DNA of 64,000 nucleotides from CAVPFA01 sp963703655 (GTDB lineage Bacteria; Actinomycetota; Acidimicrobiia; Acidimicrobiales; Bog-793). Of this stretch, positions 1-9,500 are shown in pieces. A program made the translations under genes and the position numbers. The notes below the pieces were generated by a model, which was given only the letters and a program-made list of their open reading frames with translations, ran no database searches and was not told the origin of the DNA. The stretch covers positions 558,001-622,000 of the forward strand of contig CAVPFA010000006.1 of NCBI GenBank assembly GCA_963703655.1. The letters run 5' to 3'. How positions within the stretch are numbered: position 1 is the stretch's first letter; each line of letters starts with the position of its first letter.

Positions 1-975
1 GACCAGGCTCGAAGACGACACCGCCGAGCAGGATCTCGCCGGTCGCCGGCAGGTCGAGGGCGCGCTGCCAGCGCCCGACCGCCGTCGCCGTGGCCAACGA
101 GTAATCGTTGCTCTCCAATAGGCCGGCGCCGTAGCCGAGGGAGATCAGGTCGTGGGTGAGCTGGCCGACATCGGCGCCGTCGGACATCCCGACATAGAAC
201 GCCCGGTAGGCGGCGATCGCGCCGTAGAGGAGCGGCACCGGTTCGTCGCCGAGCGAGTAGACGGGCTGGTCCTCCCTGATGATGCGTCCCACCTGCGGCA
301 GAGAGGTGTATGTGGTGCCGGGGTTGGCCGCGCTTGACTGCAGCGAGGCCAGGGAAGCCTCGTCGCCCTGCAACCTTGTCTCGTCGGAGACGACCTTTGC
401 CTGATTCTGGTCGTAGTCACGGGCTCCGCTCGATTGGGCGGCCGCCAACTGTTGCTGGGCCTGGGTGAGCTGGGTCTGGTCCTGGCTGACCTTCTGGGAG
501 TCCTGTCTGCACGCCGTCGTGGAAGCACCTTTCCCGGCGCAGTCCTTTGTCTTTTGCGCCTGGTCGGCGTTGAGCGTCGACTGGGCGGCGTCGATGTTGG
601 TGTGGGCGGCGGCGATCGCCTGGTTGTCGCCGCTCGACCCATCGGATCTGGCCTGCTCGTCAGCGGACAGCGTCTGCTGGTCCTGGGTGACCGCCTGCTG
701 AGCCTGGGCGATCTGCTGGGCGCTTGTCCCCGTCGGAACGGCGACCGTGAAGGAACCCTGATAGCCGATCGAGCCGCCTACCTGCACAGTATTTGTGAGG
801 GTGGTCCGCACGACGGCGGCGGTGGCTACCGAGCTGCTGGCCCCCGTCGAACCGGCTGGGCCGTCGCCTTTGCCGCTCGTTGCGGCGACGGCCACGCCCC
901 AAGCCACCGCCCCGCCGACCAGGGCGCCGGCGACGGCGGCGACGCAGCGATCCGTCTAGTCGAGAACTCAGCCAT
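1..975 (-). CDS. Membrane-fusion (HlyD-like) adaptor with peptidoglycan-binding domain, partial, probable N-terminal frameshift
   Basis: This is the N-terminal part of an export adaptor; the rest lies beyond the left edge. The minus-strand frame open to base 1 gives a hydrophobic anchor (AGALVGGAVAWGVAVAA), a beta segment (VQVGGSIGYQGSF), a Gln-rich coiled-coil hairpin of about 110 residues, and a stretch like actinobacterial efflux adaptors (VPLLYGAIAAYR), followed by a peptidoglycan-binding-type repeat (DLISLGYGAG, GRWQRALDLPATG). This frame has a TAG at 956-958 and no start after it. An ATG at 975 overlaps the stop of the upstream lipoprotein and encodes MAEFSTRRIAA in another frame, which would join the anchor by a one-base shift near 935-955. 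I infer a frameshift there. Family knowledge: such adaptors connect ABC or RND exporters to the envelope. Divergence from a two-component system suggests envelope-stress or drug efflux. The substrate cannot be told. Confidence 0.7.
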
Positions 976-1678
976 TGGCGCCCGCACCGGCGTTGGGGAG
1001 CGGACCGGCGCCCTCGAGCCTGATTGTTCCCGGTGGCGGCGGACCGCCCGCTCCCGGGACGTGTGCGCCCGTCTTCTGGGCGCAAAGCTTCGAGGCGTGC
1101 TGGAAAGTCGGGTTGTTCGGGTTCAAGTCGCCGCCCGCTCCAAGGTTGAACGACAGGGTGCCGTTGATGGGATCGGGGAAGTCCGTGACCCCGTTCGCCC
1201 GCATGCAATCGGAGAACTTCACAAGGGTCGCCTGGTCCGATCCGGTCGGCTGCCGGTTGCCTCCCAACGCAGTCTGAGCCGCGGTCAGGTACGTCCGACA
1301 GTACTGGCCAGGCCCGGAGTTGCCCTGCCCGCCTTTGTTCGTCCCGAATATCCCCCCCGTAATGGCCGGATTCCAATTGATGTTGATGTCCTTGTTGGCG
1401 TCAATGGTCGGATCGGCCTGCTCAGGATCGCCGTGGCTGCGCATGCAGGTAGCCCACTCGTCGACGAGCGCGGTCGCGTTGTCCGTGGGTGGCGTGGTCG
1501 TGGTACTCCCACCGGTGTGGCCGCTACTGGTCCCCACGCTTGTACTCGTCGGCAGGCTGGCGACCGTCGGGGAGCCGGCTGCCGGCGGCGCGCTGGAGCT
1601 ACTGCAACCAGCCAGCCCGATCGCCGCCCCAGTGAGGAGCGCCATAAGGCACCCTGGTCGCCCGTACTTACTCGTCAT
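968..1678 (-). CDS. Secreted lipoprotein, CMRSHG-type paralogue A
   Basis: The product is about 236 residues. It begins with a lipoprotein signal (a hydrophobic run ending LAGC, modified Cys near residue 27), then a Ser/Thr/Pro-rich linker, then a domain with the signature ALVDEWATCMRSHGDP and a second motif DCMRANGVTDFPDP. The ATG at 1678 is chosen because AGGAGA lies just upstream; longer in-frame starts lack a better site. It is a clear paralogue of the next gene upstream (1710-2426), with the same signal, linker and CMR motifs. Its stop overlaps the adaptor start (ATGGCTGA), implying translational coupling. No enzymatic function is recognisable. Paired CMR(S/T)(H/N)G motifs are familiar from uncharacterised actinobacterial lipoproteins beside export adaptors, so an accessory role in envelope export or sensing is inferred. 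Confidence 0.75.
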   Translation of the reverse strand: MTSKYGRPGCLMALLTGAAIGLAGCSSSSAPPAAGSPTVASLPTSTSVGTSSGHTGGSTTTTPPTDNATALVDEWATCMRSHGDPEQADPTIDANKDININWNPAITGGIFGTNKGGQGNSGPGQYCRTYLTAAQTALGGNRQPTGSDQATLVKFSDCMRANGVTDFPDPINGTLSFNLGAGGDLNPNNPTFQHASKLCAQKTGAHVPGAGGPPPPGTIRLEGAGPLPNAGAGANG

Positions 1679-1709
1679 AGGTCTCCTCATCGGACCTGCT
1701 CGGCCGAGG

Positions 1710-2426
1710 TCAGCCCGTGACCGGGGTGGGACTGCCGTGCGGGGGGCCACCGCCGGGTACGCCGGCGGAACTAGAACTGACGTCTCCGGGCGGACCCCAG
1801 CCGTTGATCCACCAAGCTGGCGCGTCGATCTGCTTACCGCACACGCTGTTGGCCCTGATAAAGGTCGGGCTGTTCAGGTTGATGCCGGTGCCAATGAAAT
1901 TGGTTTGGTCCCCTACGGGATAGGGGTACGTGGGGATCCCGTTTGTCCGCATGCAGTCGGTGTACTGCACTAGCAAAGCCTCGTCGGGATTGAAGGGGGT
2001 GTACGGGATCTCGGCCCGCAACACGCGTTGAGCGGCAGCCAGGTATTGGCTGCACGCACCGGTTACGTTGTGGAGAGCTTCGCCGAACGCATGGCTTGCC
2101 ATCCCTGTCGGTACGGTGATGTTGATCCCTCCGTGGGAATCGACCACCGGGTCGGTCTGGTTTGGATCACCGTGGCTGCGCATACAGGTAGCCCACTCGT
2201 CGACGAGCGCTGTCGCGTTGCCTGTGGGCGGCGTCGTCGTGTTACTCCCGCCACCGTTACCGGTGCTGGTCCCCGCACTTGTGCTCGTCGGCAAGCTGGC
2301 GACTGTTGGGGAGCTGGTCCCCTGGCCGGCGGGCGGGGAGCTAGACCCACTGCATGCGGCCAGCCCGATCGCGGCCGCAGCGAGGAGAGCTGCAAGCCCG
2401 GCCGATCGCCGGTACGTCGTAGTCAA
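1710..2426 (-). CDS. Secreted lipoprotein, CMRSHG-type paralogue B
   Basis: About 238 residues, first gene of the minus-strand operon. TTG at 2426 is preferred because AAAGGAGG sits seven bases upstream; a GTG at 2456 lies upstream of that ribosome site. The protein has a lipoprotein signal (GLAACSGSSS), a low-complexity Ser/Thr/Gly/Pro linker, the same ALVDEWATCMRSHGDP motif as paralogue A, a second DCMRTNGIPTYP motif and a Gly/Pro-rich tail. Conserved Cys residues in both motifs could form disulfides outside the membrane. Tandem duplication with the neighbour is clear, but the middle sections differ, so the copies are not recent. Function unknown. The divergent response regulator gene and the GGTCACA dyad upstream suggest control by that system. 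Confidence 0.75.
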   Translation of the reverse strand: MTTTYRRSAGLAALLAAAAIGLAACSGSSSPPAGQGTSSPTVASLPTSTSAGTSTGNGGGSNTTTPPTGNATALVDEWATCMRSHGDPNQTDPVVDSHGGINITVPTGMASHAFGEALHNVTGACSQYLAAAQRVLRAEIPYTPFNPDEALLVQYTDCMRTNGIPTYPYPVGDQTNFIGTGINLNSPTFIRANSVCGKQIDAPAWWINGWGPPGDVSSSSAGVPGGGPPHGSPTPVTG

Positions 2427-2550
2427 GTTGCGCCTCCTTTCACCCTCGCTTGACACGGTGCTATCAGCCCTGTCAAAGCCGTCCTCGTCCCGTTTATGTG
2501 CTCGGTCTCCCCGGCCGAAACGGTGGCGGGAGCAGTTATACGAAACGGAC

Positions 2551-2588
2551 GGTCACAGCCCGGTCACAGTTGTGACCTGGCTGTGACC
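2551..2588. promoter_or_regulatory. Nested dyad of four GGTCACA half-sites, candidate response-regulator operator
   Basis: Two direct GGTCACA half-sites start at 2551 and 2562 (11 bases apart) and are mirrored by two TGTGACC half-sites ending at 2577 and 2588. The symmetry is exact about 2569.5; only the 3-base spacers differ (CCC against TGG). The element lies between the divergent lipoprotein operon and the response regulator gene. OmpR/PhoB-family regulators bind direct repeats with 11-base periodicity, so an autoregulatory operator is the natural reading. The symmetric element could also fold as a hairpin in RNA. There is no T-run, so a terminator is less likely. Confidence 0.6.
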
Positions 2589-2681
2589 CCCGGCCTGGCA
2601 TCTTGTGAGAGACAGGAAACAGCTAGTGGGGCGGTGCCCGATCGGCCCCGATCGCTGCCACGCTTGTGGCCAGGAGAAACG

Positions 2682-3344
2682 GTGAGAGTACTGGTAGCTG
2701 AGGACCACGAGCGGCTGGCGAGGGCGGTGGCGGCCGGGCTGCGCCGTTACGGGATGGTCGTCGACGTGGCGCTTGACGGCGACGACGCCCTCGCTCGTCT
2801 GAGCGCCAACCGCTACGACGTGGTGGTACTGGACCGCGACCTCCCCGGCACCCACGGCGACGACATCTGTCGCACCCTCGCGGCCGAACGATCAGAGAGC
2901 CGGGTGCTGATGCTCACGGCGGCCGGCTCGGTGCGGGACCGAGTCGAGGGCCTCGGCCTAGGCGCCGACGACTACCTCCCCAAGCCGTTTGACTTTACCG
3001 AGATGGTCGCCCGGGTCCAGGCGCTCGGCCGCCGGCCCGGCGCTCCGAAACCCGAGGAATTGGGCTACCGCGACCTCAGCCTGAACCCCGAAAAACGTCT
3101 CGCAACCCGCGCCGGACGACGCCTGGCGCTCAGCCCAAAGGAGTTCGCCGTCTTGGAGTGCTTACTCGTTGCAGAAGGAAGGCCGGTCTCGGGAGAGGAA
3201 CTGCTCGAACGAGTGTGGGAGCAGGCGACCAACCCGTTCACCACCACCGTCAAAGCGACCATCAACCGCCTGCGCACGAAGCTCGGTGACCCGCCCTTGA
3301 TCGAGACCGTCCCCGAGAGCGGCTATCGCATCGGAGGCCAGTGA
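2682..3344 (+). CDS. OmpR-family two-component response regulator
   Basis: 220 residues from GTG 2682, behind CAGGAGA. The receiver domain (about 1-115) has the acidic pair E7-D8, phospho-acceptor Asp51 in VVVLDRDLPG, Thr79 and Lys101 (YLPKPFD). The C-terminal winged helix (about 125-220) has the typical ALSPKEFAVLECLL and TVKATINRLRTKL segments. Upstream in-frame codons lack a ribosome site and the receiver start, so they are not used. The stop overlaps the kinase start (TGATG), so kinase and regulator are co-translated. The gene is divergent from the lipoprotein/adaptor operon and is preceded by the GGTCACA dyad. It most likely controls that export locus and itself. Confidence 0.93.
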   Translation: MRVLVAEDHERLARAVAAGLRRYGMVVDVALDGDDALARLSANRYDVVVLDRDLPGTHGDDICRTLAAERSESRVLMLTAAGSVRDRVEGLGLGADDYLPKPFDFTEMVARVQALGRRPGAPKPEELGYRDLSLNPEKRLATRAGRRLALSPKEFAVLECLLVAEGRPVSGEELLERVWEQATNPFTTTVKATINRLRTKLGDPPLIETVPESGYRIGGQ

Positions 3345-4817
3345 TGGGCGTCGCTCATCTTCGACTCGCACGACCACCCTGGCTGCGGTTGCCCCGTCGC
3401 ACCGCCAGGCTCCGGCTCACCGGTCTCTACGGCGGCCTCTTCCTTGTTTCGGGCGTTGCGTTGCTGGCCGCGACGTATGCCCTCTTTGAACGGGCGACCG
3501 AATACAGAAAACCATCCCTACCGAAGATCCCTCCCACTCCCGCCATCCAGCATCTCCAGCTGCTGCTGCCTCAGCTGGGGCAATCCCAGCTCTTCAAGCC
3601 GCCGGAGCCGCTCGGACTGGCTCAGCAGGGGCTGGCCGATGTTCAGGCCGAGCTGAAAGGCTTTCCCAATCAAGGGTTTCCGGCTGTGCCTCGGCTGTCA
3701 CAGATCAAGCATCAGCTGACACAGGACCAGCATCAGCTGACAAACGCCGGGAATCAGCTGGCGCAAGACCAGCACAAACTGGCACAGGCGGGCAATCAGC
3801 TGGCACAGGCGGTGCATCAGCTGGCTCAGGTGGGACCCGTCGAAGCCGCGCAGCGCGCTGTCGACTCGCATCAGCTTCTCGTCAACTCGGGCATCGCCCT
3901 CGCGATCGTTGCCGTGCTCGCTCTCCTCGCCGGCTGGCTCGTCGCCGGCAGGATGCTGCGACCTATCCGGACGATCACCCGCACGGCCCGCAGGATCTCC
4001 TCTACCAATCTGCACGAGCGCCTTGCCCTCGCCGGCCCGGAGGACGAACTCAAGGAGCTAGGGGACACCCTCGACGATCTGTTCGGTCGGCTCGGTGCTG
4101 CGTTCGAGGCGCAACGCCACTTCGTCGCCAACGCCTCGCACGAACTGCGTACCCCCCTTACGGCTGAGCGCACACTGCTGCAAGTTGCGCTCGACGACCC
4201 CGACACCACCATCGCCGGATGGCGTTCCACCGCCGAGGAGGTGCTCGCCTCCAGCGACGAGCAGGCGCGCCTGATCGATGCCCTCCTCACGCTCGCCAGC
4301 AGCGAGTCCGGACTGACATGGACGCGAATCAGTCGACCTGGCCGCGAGCGTCAGCGAGGCCCTAGCCGGCCTTGAGCCCGAGATCGATCGACTGGGGATC
4401 CACGTCGACGAAGTGACGACAGCGGCACTGCTCGAGGGAGATCCCCTGCTGGTCGAACGGCTCGTCGTCAACCTGCTCAGCAACGCCGTTCGCCACAATG
4501 TTGTCGACGGCCGTGTCAAGGTCGGCACAGGGATGACGGAGGGAAAGGCCGTGTTGTCGGTGACCAACACCGGCCCGCTTATCCCGCCGGCTGAAGTCGA
4601 CCGCCTCTTCCAGCCCTTCCAACGGCTCGAGCCGCGCCGGACGCACTACAAGGACGGGCACGGGCTCGGGCTTTCCATCGTCCAGGCAATCGCTACCGCT
4701 CACCGAGCCAGCATCAGTGCCCATCCCATGCCGAACGGCGGGCTCTCCGTCAGCGCCACCTTTCCCAAGCCCACGAACTCGCAACCCGTCGCCGCAAGAT
4801 CGGTCCATATCAACTGA
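3344..4817 (+). CDS. Sensor histidine kinase with heptad-repeat sensor (frameshifted)
   Basis: Membrane kinase partner of the upstream regulator. Visible in order: TM1 (about 26-47), an extracytoplasmic region of about 130 residues containing six Gln-rich heptads, TM2 (about 183-203), HAMP, and a HisKA helix with His266 in ASHELRTPL. After SSESGLT the frame runs into unrelated codons and stops at 4375. The kinase sequence resumes in another frame (ESVDLAASVSEAL), with N-box LLSNAVRHN and G-box GHGLGLSIV, ending at 4817. The switch falls between about 4317 and 4325. All kinase boxes are intact across the two frames, so I read this as one gene with a single-base error rather than two genes. The signal sensed is unknown; a coiled-coil sensor may respond to envelope state. 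Confidence 0.85.
3707..3832 (+). repeat. Six tandem 21-base units encoding Gln-rich heptads
   Basis: Within the kinase sensor region, six consecutive 7-residue units follow the pattern (x)(H/N)QL(A/T)Q/N(x), for example KHQLTQD, QHQLTNA, GNQLAQD and GNQLAQA. At DNA level the CAGCTG core recurs every 21 bases except in unit 4 (AAACTG). The regular Leu spacing predicts a coiled coil in the extracytoplasmic sensor. The unit count could vary by slippage between strains. Confidence 0.85.
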
Positions 4818-5053
4818 CACGGAGCCGAGATCGAGATCGAGATCGCGACGCCGTGACTCGCCGCTCCCCCACCGGCGCGCGAGCGGTCAGGGTAGGGGTG
4901 GGGTGTGCCAGATTGGTGATGAGTCGACTACGGTCCGGATCTCGGTGACGGCCGACTCCCCGAGCCCCAGGAGCTTTGCGACGCGCTCTTCGGCTTCGAG
5001 GAGGCGGAGGGCACGCCTCAATATGTGTGGCTGAGAGGCCGATGTTCTAGGGG

Positions 5054-6106
5054 ATGAGATGGCGCCGCGGCTTAGCAGCAATTGCTGTGGTGGCGGGCGC
5101 GTACGTCCCACTGGCCTCGGGGCTCCACGCGGCGGCGTCGGAGTCTGCGCCGACGATCAAGGTTCTCGGAACACGACTTGTGGGCGCTACGGGCCAGGCA
5201 GTGGAGCTTGTAGGCGTGAACCGTTCGGGAACCGAGTACGCGTGTGCCGGAGGTTGGGGAATCTTCGACGGTCCTGTCGGGCCGAGTTCGATCGCGGCCA
5301 TGATCAATTGGAGAATCAATACCGTCCGGGTTCCGCTCAACGAGGATTGCTGGCTCGGGATCAATGTTCCACGAAGATATTCGGGCAATATTTATCGGCG
5401 AGCGATCAACGCGTACGTGAGGCAGCTCAGTGCCCATGGCTTGTACGTGATCCTGGACTTGCACTGGGGTGCACCCGGCGATCACCCGGCCCTCGGGCAA
5501 GAGCCGATGCCTGATGCCGATCACTCCGCCGCGTTCTGGACGTCAGTGGCGAGGACGTTCCGGCTCGACCGAAACGTACTGTTTGAGCTCTTCAACGAGC
5601 CGCACGGCGTCAGCTGGGACTGTTGGCAATCGGGCTGCGTTATGCCGGGTGGTTGGAGAGCGGCCGGCATGCAGACGCTGATTAATGCCGTCCGGGCGAC
5701 GGGCGCGCGACAGCCGGTGATCGTAGAAGGGCTTGATTGGGGCAATGACCTCACAGGCTGGCTCTCGCATACACTGCGGGACCCGCTGCACCAGCTCATT
5801 GCAGGCTTCCACGTCTACACCTGGAATGCGTGCGCGAACGTCAAGTGCTGGACGACCGAGCTTCTCCCGCTCGCGAAGCAGGTTCCTCTCGTCGCGACGG
5901 AGGTCGGCGAGAACGACTGCCACGGCAGATTCGTTGGTCGCTTCCTCGGCTGGGCCACCGATCACAGGGTGTCAGCATTGACATGGACCTGGAACACCAA
6001 TCAGGGCTGTTTGTCCCTGATCCAGAACTACGACTCCGGAATGGCGACCGCTTACGGGTCTGTGGTCCGCGCTGATTTTCGCGCCGTTTTCAGGGCACCA
6101 GCCTGA
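5054..6106 (+). CDS. Secreted glycoside hydrolase family 5 (cellulase-like)
   Basis: 350 residues with an N-terminal signal (MRWRRG then a hydrophobic run to about residue 28). The rest is a GH5 barrel: VGVNRSGTEY near 53, NTVRVPLNEDCW near 90, YVILDLHWG at 131-139, general acid/base Glu182 in LFELFNEPHG, and nucleophile Glu283 in VATEVGEND. Several Cys residues fit an exported protein. Family members hydrolyse beta-1,4 glucans or mannans; the substrate here cannot be assigned. It has no cellulose-binding module and stands alone, with a 236-base gap upstream holding only a short GAGATC triple repeat. It is convergent with the VOC gene. ATG 5054 lies shortly after TAGGGG. Confidence 0.9.
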   Translation: MRWRRGLAAIAVVAGAYVPLASGLHAAASESAPTIKVLGTRLVGATGQAVELVGVNRSGTEYACAGGWGIFDGPVGPSSIAAMINWRINTVRVPLNEDCWLGINVPRRYSGNIYRRAINAYVRQLSAHGLYVILDLHWGAPGDHPALGQEPMPDADHSAAFWTSVARTFRLDRNVLFELFNEPHGVSWDCWQSGCVMPGGWRAAGMQTLINAVRATGARQPVIVEGLDWGNDLTGWLSHTLRDPLHQLIAGFHVYTWNACANVKCWTTELLPLAKQVPLVATEVGENDCHGRFVGRFLGWATDHRVSALTWTWNTNQGCLSLIQNYDSGMATAYGSVVRADFRAVFRAPA

Positions 6107-6134
6107 ACGCCGATACGCCAGGCGGGGGCGGGTT

Positions 6135-6503
6135 TCAGTCGGCGGTCCGACAGACCGCTTCGATGTTGTGACCGTCTGGATCTCGCACGAAGCAGGCGAA
6201 GTAGTCGGACCCATATTCCGGAAAGATGCTCGGCTCGTGCAGGATTTCAGCTCCGCCGGCGAACGCCGCCTCGCGGAACTCACGGACGACCGCACGGTTG
6301 GCCGCCGAGAAGGCAAAGTGCAGCTCGCGGTCAGCAACCGTTGCAGCCGGCACGATCCAGAATGGAGCGTGCTCCTCGTTGGCAAAACCGACCGCGTCGC
6401 CGTCGGTGTAAGAAGCGCTCAATCCGAGTGGCGCGAGGAGAGCCTCATAGAAGGTGCGGCTGCGGGCGACGTCGGCGACCTGCAGCGAGAGATGGTCAAT
6501 CAT
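6135..6503 (-). CDS. VOC (glyoxalase/bleomycin-resistance) superfamily protein
   Basis: 122 residues from ATG 6503: MIDHLSLQVADVARSRTFYEALL is a classic opening betaalphabetabetabeta module, and FVRDPDGHNIEAV is the C-terminal metal-site motif with the final Glu. Small single-domain VOC proteins of this length are usually metal-dependent isomerases, lyases or dioxygenase-like enzymes; the substrate is unknown. In the raw reading frame it appears joined to the cyclase/TPR protein upstream, but that junction comes from a one-base shift near 6644. The two are separate genes, the cyclase ending at 6557, 53 bases before this start. Confidence 0.85.
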   Translation of the reverse strand: MIDHLSLQVADVARSRTFYEALLAPLGLSASYTDGDAVGFANEEHAPFWIVPAATVADRELHFAFSAANRAVVREFREAAFAGGAEILHEPSIFPEYGSDYFACFVRDPDGHNIEAVCRTAD

Positions 6504-6556
6504 GCCGGGACGGATGCCGCTCACCGACTCGAACGTACCATCGGCAACACTACGCC

Positions 6557-9500
6557 TCAGGCGGAGATCGTCTCCGCGATCGTCGTCCGGGCGAGACGGT
6601 CGAGCCATGGGCGTGCCTGCAGGCGTTCGAAGATCTCCCGCGCCCTCAGTGAGCAGTCGGGCGGCGTCGGCAGTTCGCGCGACGGCAGCGAGCCGCTCGC
6701 CTTGTTCGAGCAGGGTGACGCCCAGATAGAACGGCACCGATAGCTCACGGAAGATGGTGACTGCCGTCGCGAATTCCTGGTCGCTTGCCGTCGGAGACAG
6801 ATTGGCCCGGAGCCGGGCCGTTTGAGCCCGGAGGAAGGGCCTGGTCTCGCCCGGCCTCAGCCGCTCCAGGTCCGACACCAGCGCCTCGGCTCGCGCCCGG
6901 TCCGAGAACATTGCCGCCTCGATCTCCTCGACGAGACCGAGCTTGACACCCGCAGAGCCGGCGCCGAGCTCCTCCCGGGCGTGGGCTGCCTCAGCCGCGG
7001 CAGCAAGAGCATCCTCGTATTCCTCCTCGCCACGAAGCAGCACGGCTTTGGAGACCGCGTAAAAGGTGCGGGACTGGATCTCCTCGGAATGCTCGAGAGA
7101 CGAGCAGGACTCGAGCAGCTCGCGCGCCAAGTCGAGCCGCCCTCTGTGAACGTGGATAGAGACTGCGGGCAACAGCCGGTTGAGCCAGGTCCCGGCGAAG
7201 TCCGGCAACCGCAGCGCCTCGTCCACTCGCTCCAAGGCTTCGTCCCACTCTCCGGTAGACCACATCGCGCTGACCGCCATGGTGAACAGCCCCAGCTCCC
7301 AACTGCGAGAACCCACTCGTCGCGCGAGCTCAACCCCTTTCGCCATCAGGGCCCGAGCTTCCGCGTAGCGGTCGGCATCCGAGAAGAAAGCGGCGAGGTT
7401 GTTGTACGCGCGAAGCGCTGAAGCCGAGAGGTCGTTGTCCAGGGCCACCTGCAAGGCATGCTCGAGGAGAACCGTGCCCTCCTCGGCACGGCCTTGGAAC
7501 TCCAGCAGGACCGCCTTGGTGTTCAGAGCTTCCGAGAGTTGCTCGGGCAGCCGGAACTTCTCGGCGAGGACGAGGGCGAACTCGATGCGTGACGCGGCGA
7601 GGTCATGGGCACCGGTGAAGACATGGAGCCTTCCGAGCTGGGCGGCGAGCGCGGCGAGATCTGCGTCGGGCTCCTCGTCGGCGAGGAGGGAGAAGGCCCT
7701 CTCCATGCGGTCGATCCCTTGCTCCAGCCGCTCCTCCAGATAGTCGATCTCGCCGAGACGCGCGGAGCACCCGGGCGCTCGCGTGCGTCTCGTCGATCGA
7801 CTCGAGCGTCGAGATCGCGTCCTCGAAATGGGCTCTCGCGTCGTCGGTCCTGCCACCGAAGGCTGCCATCTGTCCGGCGCGCTCTTGCAGCGCCGCCTTT
7901 CCTTGCGTCTCGTCGGTCAGCTCGAGTGCCTGCTCGAAGTAGCGCTGCGCCCCGTCCGAGGCTGCGAGCGCGGCAGCTCGCTCGCCGGCGCGGATGATCA
8001 TCTCCCTCGCCTTGGCCTTGACGACCTCGGCGTCGGGTGCCTGAGGGGCGAGCCGGAACGCCTCCAGGTAATGGGAGGCCACGACTTCGACGAACTCGTC
8101 CTCGTCGCTCCCCCAGCCTTGCAGCAGGTATTCGGCGACGGCAAGGTGCTTGTCCTTGCGATCGCGTTTCGGGAGGGACTCATACGCAACCATGCGCACG
8201 AGGTCCTGCAAGAAGGCGTACTGGCCGCGGTCGGGCGAGCGCGGGTCGGCCTGAAGGGAAATGACCTCCTTTCGGACGAGCGAGGCAAGAAGCTCGCCCA
8301 CGGTGTCGGAAGCCAGACCGCATAGGGCGGAAAGCGACGCCTTGCTGAAGGTCTTTCCCACGACCGCGGCCTCCTGGAGGAGGCCTCTCTCGGCCGTCGA
8401 GAGCCCGTCGAGGCGCGCCGCGATCAGGGCCTGAAGGGTCTCGGGAACCTCGAGCGCCCCGAGCGGACCTGCGGGGCGGTAGCTCGCGCCCTCGCGGACC
8501 AGCAGGCCCCGGTCGATGAGCATCCTCACCGTCTCGACGGCATAGAGGGGTACGCCTTCTGAGTGGTCGAGAATGCGGTCGCGCACCTCGTCGGGCAGGC
8601 CCGGAACCAGTCCGGTCACGAGCTCGCGCATCGCCGACTGGGAGAGTGGCTCGAGGTAGATCGAGGTGAAGTTCCGCCGACCGGCACCCCAGTTCGCCCG
8701 ACGCTCGACGATCTCTGGGCGAGACAAGGTGAGGACGAAGATGGCGTGGCTCCGTGACCAGTCGAGCAGGTACTCGATGAAGTCGAGCAGGGAGGCGTCA
8801 GCCCACTGCATGTCCTCGAAGGACATCACGACCGGGCGGACTTCCGACATGCGCTCGAAGAAGAGCCGCCAGGCCGCGAACAGGTCTTCTTTGTCCCTGG
8901 CGCTTCGTTCCTCGATCCCGAGTAGATGGGCGAGGCGTGGTTCGACCCATCGGCGCTCTTCGGGGTCGGAGAGGTGCTCGTCGACTGCGGCGTGAAGCTT
9001 GGCGGCGGCCGAGACCGCATCCTCACCTTCCAAGATGCCTGCCCGGCCCCGCACCATCTCTGCGAGTGCCCAGTAGGCGACGCCCTCGCCGTAGGATAGG
9101 CAGCGTCCCCGGTGCCATCGGAACACGCTGGACAGACCGTCCATGTACTTGTAGAACTCCCAGGCGAGCCGGCTCTTTCCGATCCCGGCAATCCCGGTCA
9201 CCGAGACGAGATGAGCCCTCTGCTCCTCGGCCGAGGCGTGGAATAGATCCTTGACGAGGCGAAGCTCACGGTCGCGTCCGACAAAGGGCGCTTCCAGGCC
9301 CTCGGACTTGAGCGCCCCACCGACGCCCGCGACGACGCGAAGAGCGCTGTACAGCTGGACCGTCTCGGCCTTGCCCTTCAGCTGGTGGCTGCCGGCGTCC
9401 GCGTAGGCGATGGCGGCGTCGGTGGCTCGCTTGGTCGACTCGTCGACATAGCAGCACCCCGGCGGGGCGACGGACTGGATTCTTGCCGCGGTGTTGACCC

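Noticed and set aside
145..642. Arg/Pro/Ser-rich minus-strand open frame at the left edge
   Set aside because: Low-complexity shadow of the adaptor gene, which reads in another frame of the same strand.
434..1720. 428-codon plus-strand open frame
   Set aside because: Antisense to the adaptor and lipoprotein A; Arg/Gly-rich composition without domains.
4826..4845. Triple GAGATC repeat after the histidine kinase
   Set aside because: Only three short units in a GC-rich gap; no sign of function.
6135..7856. Apparent TPR-VOC fusion protein
   Set aside because: Created by an extra base at 6643-6645; both parts have natural separate ends.
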